DNA of 64,000 nucleotides from Bacteroides sp. Marseille-P3684 (GCF_900291465.1 NZ_LT985808.1:854326-918325); one strand, 5' to 3'. Counted from the first letter of the stretch, positions 18,408-28,656 are shown. Program-made: numbers and translations. The notes: generated from the sequence alone by a model not told the origin.

Positions 18408-18507
18408 ACGTATGTCTTTGGATGGTTGAGCCTTGTGATGGATGCGTCCGGAGGGCATGCGGGGCAGGCGTGTCGCGTGTGCCCCGGCATGTCCCCGCGG
18501 ACAGTGG

Positions 18508-20145
18508 TCAGATGAACGCGATGTCGGTGATGGGACCGAAGCCCGTGTGTACCTGCGTCGAGGGGTAGGTGTGGTCGCTGTCCACATTGCCCGCCGTGTT
18601 GAGCTGCAGGACGATGAGCTGGCCCTGTCCGTCGCCGGTGTTGACAGCCACGCCGAGGGTACGGCTGAAGGGGTGCCCGTAGGTGTCCGCCCCGTTGGTG
18701 TCGGCGTCGTTCTGGAACACGGAGTTGTGCGCCATCAGCAGGGCGGAGATTTCAGCCGACGCGTCCTCGTGCTGGTAGATGACCGTGCTGTTGCCCGAGG
18801 TGAAGTCGAGCCGGTAGACCTTGTTGCCCACGGCGTAGAAGAGCAGGTTGCTGTACGTCGGTCCCGATGCCATGGGTGTCTGGTGGTCCACGCCTTCGGG
18901 GGTGGGGAAGTCATAGCGTCCGGAGACGGTCGCCACGTCAGAGTGCGTCAGCGAGTAGTAGCGCATGACGTAGATGTGCGACTGCCCGTCGGGCGACACG
19001 GTCCATGCGTAGGTGGAGTACTTCTGCCAGGGGGCGATGCCGCTGACCTCGTAGTGGTACCCGCCGACGAACTTGAGAATCTCCTCCTGCGGGTCGATGG
19101 CGTTCGGGTCTGCCACGTCCAGTCCGCTGCGGTAGGTTATGGGCACGATTTCCCCGCCGTACATGTCCGCGCTGGGCGCATAGCCCGACCACGAGTCTCC
19201 CGTCTGGAGGTTGCAGTGGACGAAGCGGTGCCCGAGCTTGTCGAAGGCGATGGCGGTGTGCGGTCCGCCTGCCACCTGCTCGATGTAGTAGTCCCCCGAG
19301 AGGCTGACGGAGGGCAGCATCTCGAACATGACGGGCGAGTTGTTGTTGGCACGGAACACGTGTCCGTTGCTGCACATGGTCATGCCGTTCTGCGAGGCGG
19401 AGCACTGCATGTGGTCGAAGTCGACCAGTCCCAGCAGGTGTTCAGGCAGGAGGCTGCTCCAGTCCGCCATGAGGCTGAGTCCGTCGACCTGGTTGAGCAG
19501 CCCCGACTCCGCCAGGTCGGTCGTCTGGACGTAGAGCTGCGAGGGCGCTTCATAGAGCCAGGTGTACTTCTGTGTGTTGTACTGGCGCGAGTAGAGGCGG
19601 ACGGGCCGTCCGGTGAAGGAGGCTCCGCTCTCCTGTGTGTAGGCGTCCGGGGTGATGAAGATTTCCCCGTTGGCATACTCGACCGAGCCCAGTTCGGCGT
19701 GTCCGTCGGTCTCGTGGAGCACGATCCAGGAGTCGGTGAAGGGCTTGAAGATGACCAGTTCCGTCGGTCGCATGACGGTGATGCCCCGCCGGTTGTCCTT
19801 CACGTAGAGGCGGAAGTAGTAGTTGTAGCTGAAGTCCTCCGACTCGGGGTCGATGGTCACGGTGAGCGCCTCCTCGCGGGAGATGGTGTCCTGCGGGAGC
19901 GACATGGGTGCGGAGCCTTGCGTCCAGGCGTATTCGAGGTACGACTTGTCGCCGTCGGGCGTGGTGATGTCGGGCGTGATGGTGTAGGTGAACGCCTCCT
20001 TGTCCATGCGGACGTTGAAAGCCTCGTCGAGGCTGACGCTGATGTCTTCGAGCGTGTCGTCGTAGGTGTAGTTGCCTTCGTCTTCATAGCATCCCGCGCA
20101 GAGGGTCGCGGCGGCGATGCAGAGTGCATATCTGATGGTCTTCAT
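18508..20145 (-). CDS. PKD-like family lipoprotein (SusE/F position, locus 2)
   Basis: 545 residues. Type II signal peptide with Cys near 19 (LCAGC), then an Ig/PKD-like sandwich (about 30-130, with YLEYAWTQGS typical of PKD_2-type domains). After it comes a long domain of repeated aromatic-rich strands (about 135-540), possibly a beta-propeller. Such lipoproteins accompany SusCD pairs together with DUF4843 proteins and presumably bind ligand at the surface. No enzymatic motif is seen. It follows the DUF4843 gene by 5 bp and precedes the TlpA-family gene by 100 bp. Confidence 0.8.
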   Translation of the reverse strand: MKTIRYALCIAAATLCAGCYEDEGNYTYDDTLEDISVSLDEAFNVRMDKEAFTYTITPDITTPDGDKSYLEYAWTQGSAPMSLPQDTISREEALTVTIDPESEDFSYNYYFRLYVKDNRRGITVMRPTELVIFKPFTDSWIVLHETDGHAELGSVEYANGEIFITPDAYTQESGASFTGRPVRLYSRQYNTQKYTWLYEAPSQLYVQTTDLAESGLLNQVDGLSLMADWSSLLPEHLLGLVDFDHMQCSASQNGMTMCSNGHVFRANNNSPVMFEMLPSVSLSGDYYIEQVAGGPHTAIAFDKLGHRFVHCNLQTGDSWSGYAPSADMYGGEIVPITYRSGLDVADPNAIDPQEEILKFVGGYHYEVSGIAPWQKYSTYAWTVSPDGQSHIYVMRYYSLTHSDVATVSGRYDFPTPEGVDHQTPMASGPTYSNLLFYAVGNKVYRLDFTSGNSTVIYQHEDASAEISALLMAHNSVFQNDADTNGADTYGHPFSRTLGVAVNTGDGQGQLIVLQLNTAGNVDSDHTYPSTQVHTGFGPITDIAFI

Positions 20146-20150
20146 AGGCG

Positions 20151-20942
20151 TTAGTTGTTAGGGAATGATACCGGTGTGCCGTCGGCTTCGGCGAGCGGTG
20201 TGTCGTGTGTGCTGTTCCACTCGTCGAGGGCGGAGGTGAGGATGCTCATGTAACGTCCGAAGCCGTAGGAGGGCATCATCTGTGTGAGGTTGTAGATGGT
20301 CGTGACGTTGTCGGCGCTGTAGCCTGCCTCGCCCATGGCGACGAGGATGAAGCGCGCCTTGACGGGTCCGAACGTGCCCAGTGTGGCGGCGTAGTAGCTG
20401 TTCCACTCGTCTGCGTTATCGACGTACATGGACTCCCAGTCCGTCTCGTCGGTGAGGATGAGGGTGTACTGCTGACGTTCCTTCGTGCCGGGCACGACGT
20501 CGGAGTTCTCATAGTCGAAGGTGAGGATGGCGCGATACTCGGTGTCCGCCACTTCGGGCTTGCGGATGCCCAAGGTGATGGTGCGCCGGTATTCGCCCGC
20601 GGCGATGGCGGAGTCTCCGGGCAGGGTGACGTCGGCGAGGGGGTATCCCTCATCCTCGACGACCCGCAGGCGTACGTTGACCGGATGGTCGGGGATGATG
20701 CCTTCGAGCTGCACGCAGACCTTCGTCGTGGTGTCGGTGAATGCCATCCCTTTGGCGGCATAGTAGTTGTAGAAGTTGACCCTCGTGGTCAGGTTCTGGT
20801 AGTTGTCTACCGGTTGTCCGTAGCTGTCCCAGGCGAGGAAGTTGATGCCCAGGGCGTCGCTGTAGGGCGCGATTTCCTCCTCGTTGCAGGCGGGCAGGAA
20901 CGCCGTCAGGCAGAGGAGCAGGATGTATGTGAGCTTCTTCAT
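20151..20942 (-). CDS. DUF4843 domain lipoprotein (locus 2)
   Basis: 263 residues. Signal peptide with lipobox LPAC (Cys near 19), then a beta-sandwich-like body of alternating strands (ALGINFLAWDS, CVQLEGIIPDHPVNVRLRVV) and a helical C-terminal third. This matches the DUF4843 lipoproteins encoded directly after SusD in many Bacteroidetes loci. Role unknown; its place suggests a surface accessory binding protein. It lies 19 bp downstream of susD and 5 bp upstream of the PKD-like gene, so it belongs to the same operon. Confidence 0.85.
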   Translation of the reverse strand: MKKLTYILLLCLTAFLPACNEEEIAPYSDALGINFLAWDSYGQPVDNYQNLTTRVNFYNYYAAKGMAFTDTTTKVCVQLEGIIPDHPVNVRLRVVEDEGYPLADVTLPGDSAIAAGEYRRTITLGIRKPEVADTEYRAILTFDYENSDVVPGTKERQQYTLILTDETDWESMYVDNADEWNSYYAATLGTFGPVKARFILVAMGEAGYSADNVTTIYNLTQMMPSYGFGRYMSILTSALDEWNSTHDTPLAEADGTPVSFPNN

Positions 20943-20961
20943 AATCGTTAGCGTATGGTGG

Positions 20962-22401
20962 TTAGTAGATGTTGCCCAGGGCTATCTCGTCGTCGGGCAG
21001 CGGGAAACGGTAGTGTCCCTCGGTCATGTTGGCAATGGGGCAGCCGAGGAAGGTGGTGTAGCCCAGCCGCTTGTAGAAGAACCAGAGCTGTCCCTCGGCA
21101 TAGAACTCCTTGCGGTACTCCTTCTCGATGGCCTGCATGCGCTCGGTGTCGTTGCGGAAGGTCTCCAGGGCGTCAACGCCGCGCAGGGTGCGCACGGTGG
21201 AGATGAGGCTGGTCGCCTCGCCGAGGTCGTCCGTGCACTCGGCAAGGATGTAGTACATCTCCGGCAGGCGGATGAGGGGGATGTTGTTCTCCAGGGCAAA
21301 GGAGAAGAGCTGGTTCTGATTGTACTTCAGCGTGTAGGCGCCGTTGGCGTTGATGCTGAAGCCCATGCCTTCCTTCATGCGCATGTCGTTCTGTCCGTCG
21401 GTCTCGACGTCGAAGATGTCGTACAGGAAATTGACGTCAGTGATGATGTAGTAGTTCCACATGGTGATGGCGAACTCGCTCTCGATGCGGTCGGCAAAGG
21501 TGTTGGAGTCCATATTGATGGCGAACATCAGCTCGGTGGAGCATATCTTGTCCTGTGTGTTATCGGAAATCAGGGTGAACATGTCCCCTCCCCCGGGCTT
21601 CTGCGCGTCGATGACCTCCCGTGCATAGCGGGCGGCATTGGTCTTGTCGCCTTTCCACAGGTAGGCTCGGGCGAGCTCTCCCTTGACGGCATACTTGTTC
21701 ATGCGGTTGAAGCGGTAGTTGAGGAAGGGGTCGATGCTGGTGTCCTCGCCGTGTGTGGGGAAGGAGATGTTCATCGGGTCGTTCTCCAGCAGGGCCTCCG
21801 CCTCATGCAGGCAGTCGATGATGCTGTCGATGACCTCCGTTGCCGGCAACAGCTTGGCGACGTTGCGGTCGAACTGCGTGCGGTAGGGGAGCGAGGGCGA
21901 CGAGGCGTTGTCGCGGTAGATGGGCCCGTACATGCGCAGCAGGTCGAAGTAGATGAATGAGCGCAGTCCGAGCGCTTCGCCCTTGATGAGGTCGTGATAG
22001 CCGTCGGTGACGATGACGTCGCCCCTGCTCTCAATGTTCGCCAGCAGGTTGTTGATGTTGGCGATGGTGTTGTAGCCCTCCGTCCAGAAGTCGTTGATGT
22101 AGGTCTCCGTACGCGTCGACGGGTAGGTGTACCACGTGTCCTGGTAGTAGTCCGCCAGTTCGTTACCGTCCGAGAGATAGTTCTGTGCGAGTTGCGAGAG
22201 GAATCCGTAGGTCAGTTCCCGTCCGTAGAGTTGTGTCTCGCTCATCTTGATGTAGATTCCCGTGAGGGCTTCCTTGAAACCCTGTTCGTTCTTGAAGAGG
22301 TCCTCTTCCTCCACGTTCGTCTTTGGCTTGACGTCCAGCCAGTCGCTGCATGAGGTGCAGAGCGCCAGCAGGCAGGCTGCGAGGTAGTATAGTTTTCTCA
22401 T
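20962..22401 (-). CDS. SusD/RagB family outer-membrane lipoprotein (locus 2)
   Basis: 479 residues from the ATG at 22401 (an in-frame GTG three codons earlier is less likely). Lipobox CTSC near residue 20, WLDVKPKTNVEEEDLF start, and the family's C-terminal signatures (LIRLPEMYYILAEC, RRLGY-like segment YKRLGYTTFLG). Partners the STN-type SusC 15 bp upstream. In this family the protein closes over the channel and captures substrate. It is shorter than the SusD of loci 1 and 3 (603 and 595 residues), closer to forms found in loci that are not clearly polysaccharide-specific. Confidence 0.95.
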   Translation of the reverse strand: MRKLYYLAACLLALCTSCSDWLDVKPKTNVEEEDLFKNEQGFKEALTGIYIKMSETQLYGRELTYGFLSQLAQNYLSDGNELADYYQDTWYTYPSTRTETYINDFWTEGYNTIANINNLLANIESRGDVIVTDGYHDLIKGEALGLRSFIYFDLLRMYGPIYRDNASSPSLPYRTQFDRNVAKLLPATEVIDSIIDCLHEAEALLENDPMNISFPTHGEDTSIDPFLNYRFNRMNKYAVKGELARAYLWKGDKTNAARYAREVIDAQKPGGGDMFTLISDNTQDKICSTELMFAINMDSNTFADRIESEFAITMWNYYIITDVNFLYDIFDVETDGQNDMRMKEGMGFSINANGAYTLKYNQNQLFSFALENNIPLIRLPEMYYILAECTDDLGEATSLISTVRTLRGVDALETFRNDTERMQAIEKEYRKEFYAEGQLWFFYKRLGYTTFLGCPIANMTEGHYRFPLPDDEIALGNIY

Positions 22402-22416
22402 TGTTTGCACGTTGTG

Positions 22417-25400
22417 TTAGAAGGTTAAGTTGAGTGACATGGATATTTGGCGCGACATCGGGTACTCGATGCCCCGCTCCTGCCGGATGGTCGACCAGTG
22501 GAAGAGGTCCTCCATGTAGAGTCCCACGCTGGCGCTGCTCAAGCCGAGTCGCTTAATCCACGGAGTGTAGCGCTGCTCGAAGCGGTACTGTATGTTGATG
22601 GTGTTGAGCACCAGCTCGTTCTGGTCCATGAGGAAGCGGGTGCTTGCCTTCGTCTGCGAGCCGTTGACGTCCTGCGTCACTGCCTTGAAGACGGCAAGGT
22701 CGCCCACGTTCTGCCAGCGGTCGGTGTAGGCGCGGCGGTCGACATTGTAGCGCAGGTCGGCGTTCTCCACCTTGTCCACGAGGGTCTTGTTGTAGTACTG
22801 TCCGCCGTAGCGGTACTGTGCGGCGACGTTCACGCTGAGCCCCTTCCAGTTGAAGTTGAGGCTCATGGTGCCCTGCAGGTCCGGTTCGGTGTCACCCACG
22901 GGGACCTGGTCGGCGGCGTTCCACTCGCTGGTGCGTTCCCCATCGCGTGTCAGGAAGATTTCGCGTCCGGTAATCGGGTCTATGCCCAGAGAGCGGACCG
23001 CCCAGATCATGGACTGCGAGTAGCCCTCCTCGTAGCGCGGCAGGGGGCGCGACAGCTTGTTGGGGTTGTCGGGGTCCTCCTGCATCTGCTCCTCGTTGCG
23101 GGCACGAAGGGCGTTGGAAATCTTCTTGATGGTGTTCTTGTTGTGGCTTCCGTTGACCACGAAGCTCAGGTTCATCTGCTGTGCCACGTTGTAGTAGGGC
23201 ATCCAGCGCAGGGTAAACTCGTAACCTTCGTTCGAGATGTTGCCCACGTTGTCCTTGATGGTGTTGAAGCCGATGGAGGGTGCGAGCGAATAGTCGAGCA
23301 CGGTGTTCTCCGTCAGCTTGTAGTAGTACTCGAAGCGTCCGCTCAGCCGGTTGTTGAAGAGGGTGAAGTCCAGGCCCACGTTCCACGAGTCGGTCGTCTG
23401 CCACTTCAGGTCCGGGTTGCCCATGCCGTAGAGCAGCGTGCCCACCACGTCGGAGCTCTGGTAGATGCGCATGGAGTTGGAGTAGTTGTACATCTGCAGT
23501 GCCTGGTAAGCCTGGAAGCCCTGTTCGCCCGTCACACCGTAGGTGGCGCGCAGCACCAGTTCGTCGACGAAGCCCAGGCGGTGTATCCAGCTCTCCTTGT
23601 CGGCGTTCCAGCGGAGACCTGCCGACCAGAACGGGGCGTAGCGGTTGTTCCGTCCAAATTCCGAAGAGGCGTCCATACGCCCGTTCACGTCGACGGCGTA
23701 CTTCTGGTCATAGGTGTAGCTCAACGTCGCCACGCCGCCGAAGGAGCGGGTGGTGTTCTCACTGCCTTCGTTCTGCTGCACCTTCGCACCGAGGAACACC
23801 TCGTCCATGTTGTCGTTGGGGAAGCCGGTGGCATAGGCGCCGGCGCTGTGGTCCTTGGTCTCCTTGATGTTGTAGCGGAAGAAGGTGGCGAGTACGTGTC
23901 TGTTCTGCCATACCTTATTATAGCTGGCTGTGAAGGCGAGGTCCCAGTCGAGCGACGTGGCGTTCGTCCAGCGATAGGAGCCGCGCTCCTCCAGGTCGGT
24001 CACCTCGATGAAGTCGGTGTGGTTGGCGGACTTGAAGATGTCGGTGTCCGACGTGGTCTTCGTCACCGTGAGGTCCATGGCGAGGCGCAGGTTCTGCAGG
24101 GGCGAGTACTCGGCGCGGAAGGCGTCGCGCACCTCGAATGCCACGTTGCGGTCGATGGAGTTGTAGAGCGTGTTGTACATGGGGTTCCCCACGGTCATGC
24201 CGGCGGAGTTGATGCCACTCTCGTCATAGACTGCCTGCTCCAGGTATTGCTGGATTTGCCCGTGCTCGTCGCGAATGCGGTAGTAGGGGTTCAGGCGCGC
24301 GTACTGGTCGAAGGTGCCGTAGGGCGACGTCCGGTCCGAGGTGGTATAGTCCACGTAGGCGATGTTGCTGATGAGCAGCCCCTTGTAGCGGTAGCGGATG
24401 TCGACACTGACGCTCTTGCCGTTCACGCCCGTACCGCGCATGATGCCCGGGGCGTCGTTCAGTCCGGCGTATATCTTGTAGCGCAGCTCCTGCGTTCCGC
24501 CTTCCAGGTTGATGCCGTGGCGGTGTGCGAAGACGGTCTCCAGCGGCTGGGAGAGCCAGTAGGTGTCCACGCCGCGTTGCACCTCCAGGTACTTGCGCCG
24601 GTACACGTCGTAGCGGTTCTCCACGTTGGTGATGGTCCCGCTCTCGTCATAGTAGCCCGCGCGCCGTTCCAGCTCCAGCTTCTCGGCGGCATTGAGCAGG
24701 TGGTAGTCTGTCAGGTCGGGATACTCCACCTTGTAGTTGCCGTTGTAGGTCACGCGCAAGCGTCCCGCCTCGGGTGCCTTCGTTTCGACAACCACGACAC
24801 CGTTGGACGCCTGTGAGCCGTAGATGGCCATGGCGGCGGCGTCCTTCAGGAGCGTCACGCTCTCAATCTGTGCCGGGTCGAGGTCCATGATTTTCGTCAC
24901 ACCGACGTCGATAATGCCGTCGAGCACGAACAGCGGCTGGTTCGGGCGCGTGTCGATGTCGCCACGCATGATGACCGTCTCGTCGGTCGAATAGTCGCCC
25001 ATGCTCGACTGTCCGCGCATGGTGAAGTCGGGCACGGAGCTGGGATTGGAGCCCGAGAGCATGTTGTCCCCCATGCGGAAGCCCGGGTCAAGCATCGTGA
25101 TGGCGTTGAGTATGTTGCCCGACGAGAGGTTGCGTATCTCGTCGCCCGTCATGCGGTTGGCAGAGCCGGTGAAGCCCTCCTTCTTACGTTCGAAGATACC
25201 CGTGACGACCACCTCGTCCACCGTCTGCGCGTCCTCCTCCAGGGTGACGCTCAGCGGACGTCCCTTGAAGGCGACCGTCTTGCTCTTCATGCCGATGAAC
25301 GAGAAGGCGAACGACCGCACGTCCTTCCCCGCGGGGAGGTTGATGGCGAACGTTCCGTCGGCGCTGGTGATGCCCTTCAGGCTTCCGTCGTCCGAGACCA

Positions 25401-25818
25401 CCGACACACCCGGGATGGGGTTCCCCCCGACGTCGCTCACCTTTCCCGTGGCAGACCGTGCGGCGCCGGTGCTCCCCGTCTGCCGGGCAGGCACCACGGT
25501 GATGTAGCTCCCCTCCAGGCGGTAGGTCAGCGGATGCCCTGCGATGAGTGCGTCCATGATGTCGCTCACGGGACTGTCTTTCACCGACACCGTGGCACGG
25601 TAGGACTGCACGTCCTCGTAGGTGAACAGGATTTTGTAGCCGGACGCCTGTTCCAGTTTCCGGAAAGCCGATGCCAGGCTTTCATTCGTACACTCGAAGG
25701 AGAGCCGCTCCTTCAAGGTGCCCTGTGCCGAGGTGGGAAGGCTGACGCAAAGCGCGAGCACCACCATCAGGCACCATTTTACTCTCTGATGCAGTTGTTG
25801 CTTAAGTAGCTGTTCCAT
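22417..25818 (-). CDS. SusC/RagA TonB-dependent transporter with N-terminal STN signalling domain (locus 2)
   Basis: 1133 residues. Signal peptide (about 1-32, ending SAQG), STN domain (about 35-110, FECTNESLASAFRKLEQASGYKI start), carboxypeptidase-regulatory-like domain (about 125-195), plug with DEVVVTGIFERKKEGFTGS and a 22-strand barrel ending in SLNLTF. The STN domain is the part that in FecA-type systems contacts a FecR anti-sigma factor across the periplasm. A FecR and an ECF sigma gene lie 1.7-3.4 kb upstream on the same strand, beyond the oppositely oriented cstA, and are the obvious partners. Heads the operon susC-susD-DUF4843-PKD-TlpA. Confidence 0.96.
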   Translation of the reverse strand: MEQLLKQQLHQRVKWCLMVVLALCVSLPTSAQGTLKERLSFECTNESLASAFRKLEQASGYKILFTYEDVQSYRATVSVKDSPVSDIMDALIAGHPLTYRLEGSYITVVPARQTGSTGAARSATGKVSDVGGNPIPGVSVVSDDGSLKGITSADGTFAINLPAGKDVRSFAFSFIGMKSKTVAFKGRPLSVTLEEDAQTVDEVVVTGIFERKKEGFTGSANRMTGDEIRNLSSGNILNAITMLDPGFRMGDNMLSGSNPSSVPDFTMRGQSSMGDYSTDETVIMRGDIDTRPNQPLFVLDGIIDVGVTKIMDLDPAQIESVTLLKDAAAMAIYGSQASNGVVVVETKAPEAGRLRVTYNGNYKVEYPDLTDYHLLNAAEKLELERRAGYYDESGTITNVENRYDVYRRKYLEVQRGVDTYWLSQPLETVFAHRHGINLEGGTQELRYKIYAGLNDAPGIMRGTGVNGKSVSVDIRYRYKGLLISNIAYVDYTTSDRTSPYGTFDQYARLNPYYRIRDEHGQIQQYLEQAVYDESGINSAGMTVGNPMYNTLYNSIDRNVAFEVRDAFRAEYSPLQNLRLAMDLTVTKTTSDTDIFKSANHTDFIEVTDLEERGSYRWTNATSLDWDLAFTASYNKVWQNRHVLATFFRYNIKETKDHSAGAYATGFPNDNMDEVFLGAKVQQNEGSENTTRSFGGVATLSYTYDQKYAVDVNGRMDASSEFGRNNRYAPFWSAGLRWNADKESWIHRLGFVDELVLRATYGVTGEQGFQAYQALQMYNYSNSMRIYQSSDVVGTLLYGMGNPDLKWQTTDSWNVGLDFTLFNNRLSGRFEYYYKLTENTVLDYSLAPSIGFNTIKDNVGNISNEGYEFTLRWMPYYNVAQQMNLSFVVNGSHNKNTIKKISNALRARNEEQMQEDPDNPNKLSRPLPRYEEGYSQSMIWAVRSLGIDPITGREIFLTRDGERTSEWNAADQVPVGDTEPDLQGTMSLNFNWKGLSVNVAAQYRYGGQYYNKTLVDKVENADLRYNVDRRAYTDRWQNVGDLAVFKAVTQDVNGSQTKASTRFLMDQNELVLNTINIQYRFEQRYTPWIKRLGLSSASVGLYMEDLFHWSTIRQERGIEYPMSRQISMSLNLTF

Positions 25819-25987
25819 GCATGATTCGTGTTAAGTTAATAAATATTCGCGCTGTTTAACCTCTATACGTACACACCTGGGAAATGGGTACTGCAAAAGT
25901 GAAGAAATTTGAAAGAAAATTGAAGTTTGTGCTCCCGCCGGCCCGAAAGAATGTCCGTCAGCCCTTCCGCCGAAACAAAAAAACACC

Positions 25988-25995
25988 TACATTTG
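25988..25995 (+). promoter_or_regulatory. cstA promoter, -7 element
   Basis: TACATTTG (TAnnTTTG) about 92 bp upstream of the cstA ATG. The 25819-26087 gap also contains the susC leader; no further motif recognised. Confidence 0.45.
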
Positions 25996-26087
25996 CGCCG
26001 GAATGACAATCCGGAACCTGTACTGCCTTTCCGGCGTCAGACTATTAGAGAGATGAACCTGTATACGAACAAAAAGAAAGACACACT

Positions 26088-27524
26088 ATGCTGAGCTTTA
26101 CACTTTGCCTGCTGGCGCTCATTGCCGGCTACTTCCTCTACGGCCGCTTCATGGAGCGCCTCTTCGGTCCCGACGACCGCCCGACACCCGCCCTGACCAA
26201 AGCCGACGGCGTGGACTTCATCGCGTTGCCGACGTGGAAGATCTTCATGATTCAGTTCTTGAACATTGCGGGCCTCGGACCCATCTTCGGCGCCATCATG
26301 GGCGCCAAGTTCGGCACCGCATCCTTCCTCTGGATTGTCCTCGGAAGCATCTTCGCCGGCGCCGTGCACGACTACCTCTCGGGCATGCTCTCGCTCCGTC
26401 ACGGCGGGGAAAGCCTGCCCGACATCATCGGGCGCTACCTGGGTCGGACGACCGAACAGGTCATGCGCGTCTTCTCCATCATCCTGATGATTCTCGTGGG
26501 AGCCGTCTTCGTCGCCGGTCCCGCGGGCCTGCTCGCCAAGCTGACGCCCGACGCGCTCGACACGACCTTCTGGATTGTCGTTGTCTTCCTGTACTATATC
26601 CTTGCCACGATGCTCCCCATCGACAAGATTATCGGCAAGATTTATCCGCTCTTTGCCGTCGCACTGCTCTTCATGGCTGTCAGCATCCTCGTGATGCTCT
26701 ACGTCCACCACCCTGCGTTGCCCGAGCTCTGGCACGGGCTGGAGAACACCCACCCCGACGCCGACACGCTGCCCATCTTCCCCATCATGTTCGTCAGCAT
26801 CGCCTGCGGAGCCATCAGCGGGTTCCACGCCACGCAGAGTCCCCTCATGGCACGCTGCATGACCAGCGAACGCCACGGGCGCCCCGTCTTCTACGGTGCG
26901 ATGATAGCCGAGGGCATCGTCGCCCTCATCTGGGCGGCGGCAGCCACCTGCTTCTTCCAGGACCATGGGATGGGAGAGACCAACGCCGCCGTCATCGTCG
27001 ATGCCCTGACGAAGGACTGGCTTGGCACCGTGGGCGCCGTGCTGGCGGTCATCGGCGTCATTGCCGCACCCATCACCAGCGGCGACACTGCCTTCCGCTC
27101 GGCGCGGCTCATCGTGGCGGACTTCCTCGGCATGGAGCAACGCACCATCCGACGCCGTCTCTACATCTGCATCCCCATGTTCACCCTGGCGGTGGGGCTG
27201 CTCATCTACAGCCTGCGCGACGCCGAGGGCTTCAACATCATCTGGCGCTACTTTGCCTGGGCGAACCAGACCCTGTCCATCTTCACGCTCTGGGCGGTGA
27301 CCGTCTACTTGGTGCGCGAGCGGCGGAAGCCTGCCTTCCTTGTCACGTTCTTCCCCGCCCTCTTTATGACGGCGGTCTGCACGACCTACATCTGCATCGC
27401 GCCCGAGGGCTTCGGCGTCCCCGTCAGTGCCACGGGCGTCATCGCCATCCTCTCCGTCATCGGCGCCACGCTGTGGTTCTGCCTCTGGTACCGGAAGGCA
27501 GGGCGCCGTCCGCTGCAGCCCTGA
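26088..27524 (+). CDS. cstA: CstA-family carbon starvation/peptide transporter
   Basis: 478-residue integral membrane protein with about 12 hydrophobic segments. CstA signatures include the N-terminal GVDFIALPTWKIFMIQFLNIAGLGPIFG region (about 40-70), HDYLSGMLSLRHGGESLPD (about 98-116) and GFHATQSPLMARC (about 245-257). It is the short form, compared with ~700 residues for E. coli CstA. The family takes up peptides or pyruvate under carbon limitation. It lies between a SusCD locus and the FecR/sigma pair but on the opposite strand, and its stop is only 4 bp from the convergent fecR stop, leaving no room for a separate terminator. A link to peptide use by locus 2 is inference. Confidence 0.9.
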   Translation: MLSFTLCLLALIAGYFLYGRFMERLFGPDDRPTPALTKADGVDFIALPTWKIFMIQFLNIAGLGPIFGAIMGAKFGTASFLWIVLGSIFAGAVHDYLSGMLSLRHGGESLPDIIGRYLGRTTEQVMRVFSIILMILVGAVFVAGPAGLLAKLTPDALDTTFWIVVVFLYYILATMLPIDKIIGKIYPLFAVALLFMAVSILVMLYVHHPALPELWHGLENTHPDADTLPIFPIMFVSIACGAISGFHATQSPLMARCMTSERHGRPVFYGAMIAEGIVALIWAAAATCFFQDHGMGETNAAVIVDALTKDWLGTVGAVLAVIGVIAAPITSGDTAFRSARLIVADFLGMEQRTIRRRLYICIPMFTLAVGLLIYSLRDAEGFNIIWRYFAWANQTLSIFTLWAVTVYLVRERRKPAFLVTFFPALFMTAVCTTYICIAPEGFGVPVSATGVIAILSVIGATLWFCLWYRKAGRRPLQP

Positions 27525-27528
27525 GCCG

Positions 27529-28656
27529 TCAGCGGAGCACGATGCGGTTCCCCTCCAGGACCGCTGTCAGGCGTTGCAGTCCGTTGAGGCGCTTCAACGC
27601 CTCCTCCAGCGTGCCCCTGCGGTCGGCGACATAGTGCAGGTGGAAGTCGAGCAGCTCCGGGTCGGCGTTCACCTCGATGTCCACGTTGTACCACCGTCCC
27701 AGTCCGCGGAGTATCTCCTCCAGCGACGCGTGGTCGAAGTAGAAGTATCCCTCCTTCCACTGCGTGCGTGCATAGGGGTCGACGTTATGCAGCTCCGACG
27801 AGCCGTCCGGCTTCAGCGTGAACTCCTGCCCCGGCTGCAGGTTCACTTCCTCCCGTCCGTCCGGGTCCTGCACCACCACGCTGCCCCGGACGAGGGTCAC
27901 GTGTGAGGGCGCGTCGGTGTAAGCCTGGAGGTTGAACTCCGTGCCCAGCACGCGCGTGCTGAACTGTGTCGTCTCGACCACGAAGGGGTGACGCTCGTCG
28001 CGTGCCACGCGGAAGTAGGCTTCCCCCTCCACACGGACGCGCCGTTCGCCGCCCGTGAACCGCGAGGGGTAGTGCAGGCAGCTCTCGGCATTCACCCACA
28101 CCTCCGTGCCGTCCGCCAGCACGAGATGGAAGTCCTTGCCGCGGGGGACGGTCAGGGTCTGCATCTCCACACGTTCCACCTCCCGGTAGTCCGCCACGCG
28201 CCCGTCCGTCCGTATGCCCTGTTCCTCCAGCGCCTCAGCCGCCTGCGGCTTGTCCAGCTCCCAGACCGTCCCGTTGTCTGCCGACAGGGTCACGCCCCGC
28301 TCGTCGTGCACGGCAGTGAACATCAGCACCGCCTGCCCGTCGGTCTGCGGACGGGTGAAGAACACCCAGAGCAGCACGGCGAGGCATGCCGCCATGCCCG
28401 TCCATCCGCCCCACACGAGGAATCCGTTGCGGCGCCGCCGGTGCCGTCCATCCGTCCGTCGGCGGAAGTCCTCCCACGCGCGGTCAGTGTCAGGCGCCGC
28501 GTGCAGCCTCCGTGCGAAGACCCCGTTGCAGTCGTGCACCGCCTGGCGCAGGCGTTCCAGCTCCTTCTCGTCAGCAGGTCTGCCGATGTCGCCGGCTGTG
28601 TCCGCGTCCTCCAGCCAGTCGAGCCACTCGTCGCTATGTTTGTCGTTTGTTTCCAT
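27529..28656 (-). CDS. FecR-family anti-sigma factor
   Basis: 375 residues. Cytoplasmic N-terminal part (about 1-75, acidic then basic HRRRRN before the membrane), one transmembrane helix (about 79-100), periplasmic FecR domain (about 150-245, VPRGKDFHLVLADGTEVWVNAES) and C-terminal DUF4974 domain (about 305-375, ASLEEILRGLGRWYNVDIEV). It should hold the adjacent ECF sigma factor inactive until the STN domain of SusC reports substrate binding. It lies 48 bp downstream of the sigma gene, same strand. Its 3' end faces cstA with a 4-bp gap. Confidence 0.95.
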   Translation of the reverse strand: METNDKHSDEWLDWLEDADTAGDIGRPADEKELERLRQAVHDCNGVFARRLHAAPDTDRAWEDFRRRTDGRHRRRRNGFLVWGGWTGMAACLAVLLWVFFTRPQTDGQAVLMFTAVHDERGVTLSADNGTVWELDKPQAAEALEEQGIRTDGRVADYREVERVEMQTLTVPRGKDFHLVLADGTEVWVNAESCLHYPSRFTGGERRVRVEGEAYFRVARDERHPFVVETTQFSTRVLGTEFNLQAYTDAPSHVTLVRGSVVVQDPDGREEVNLQPGQEFTLKPDGSSELHNVDPYARTQWKEGYFYFDHASLEEILRGLGRWYNVDIEVNADPELLDFHLHYVADRRGTLEEALKRLNGLQRLTAVLEGNRIVLR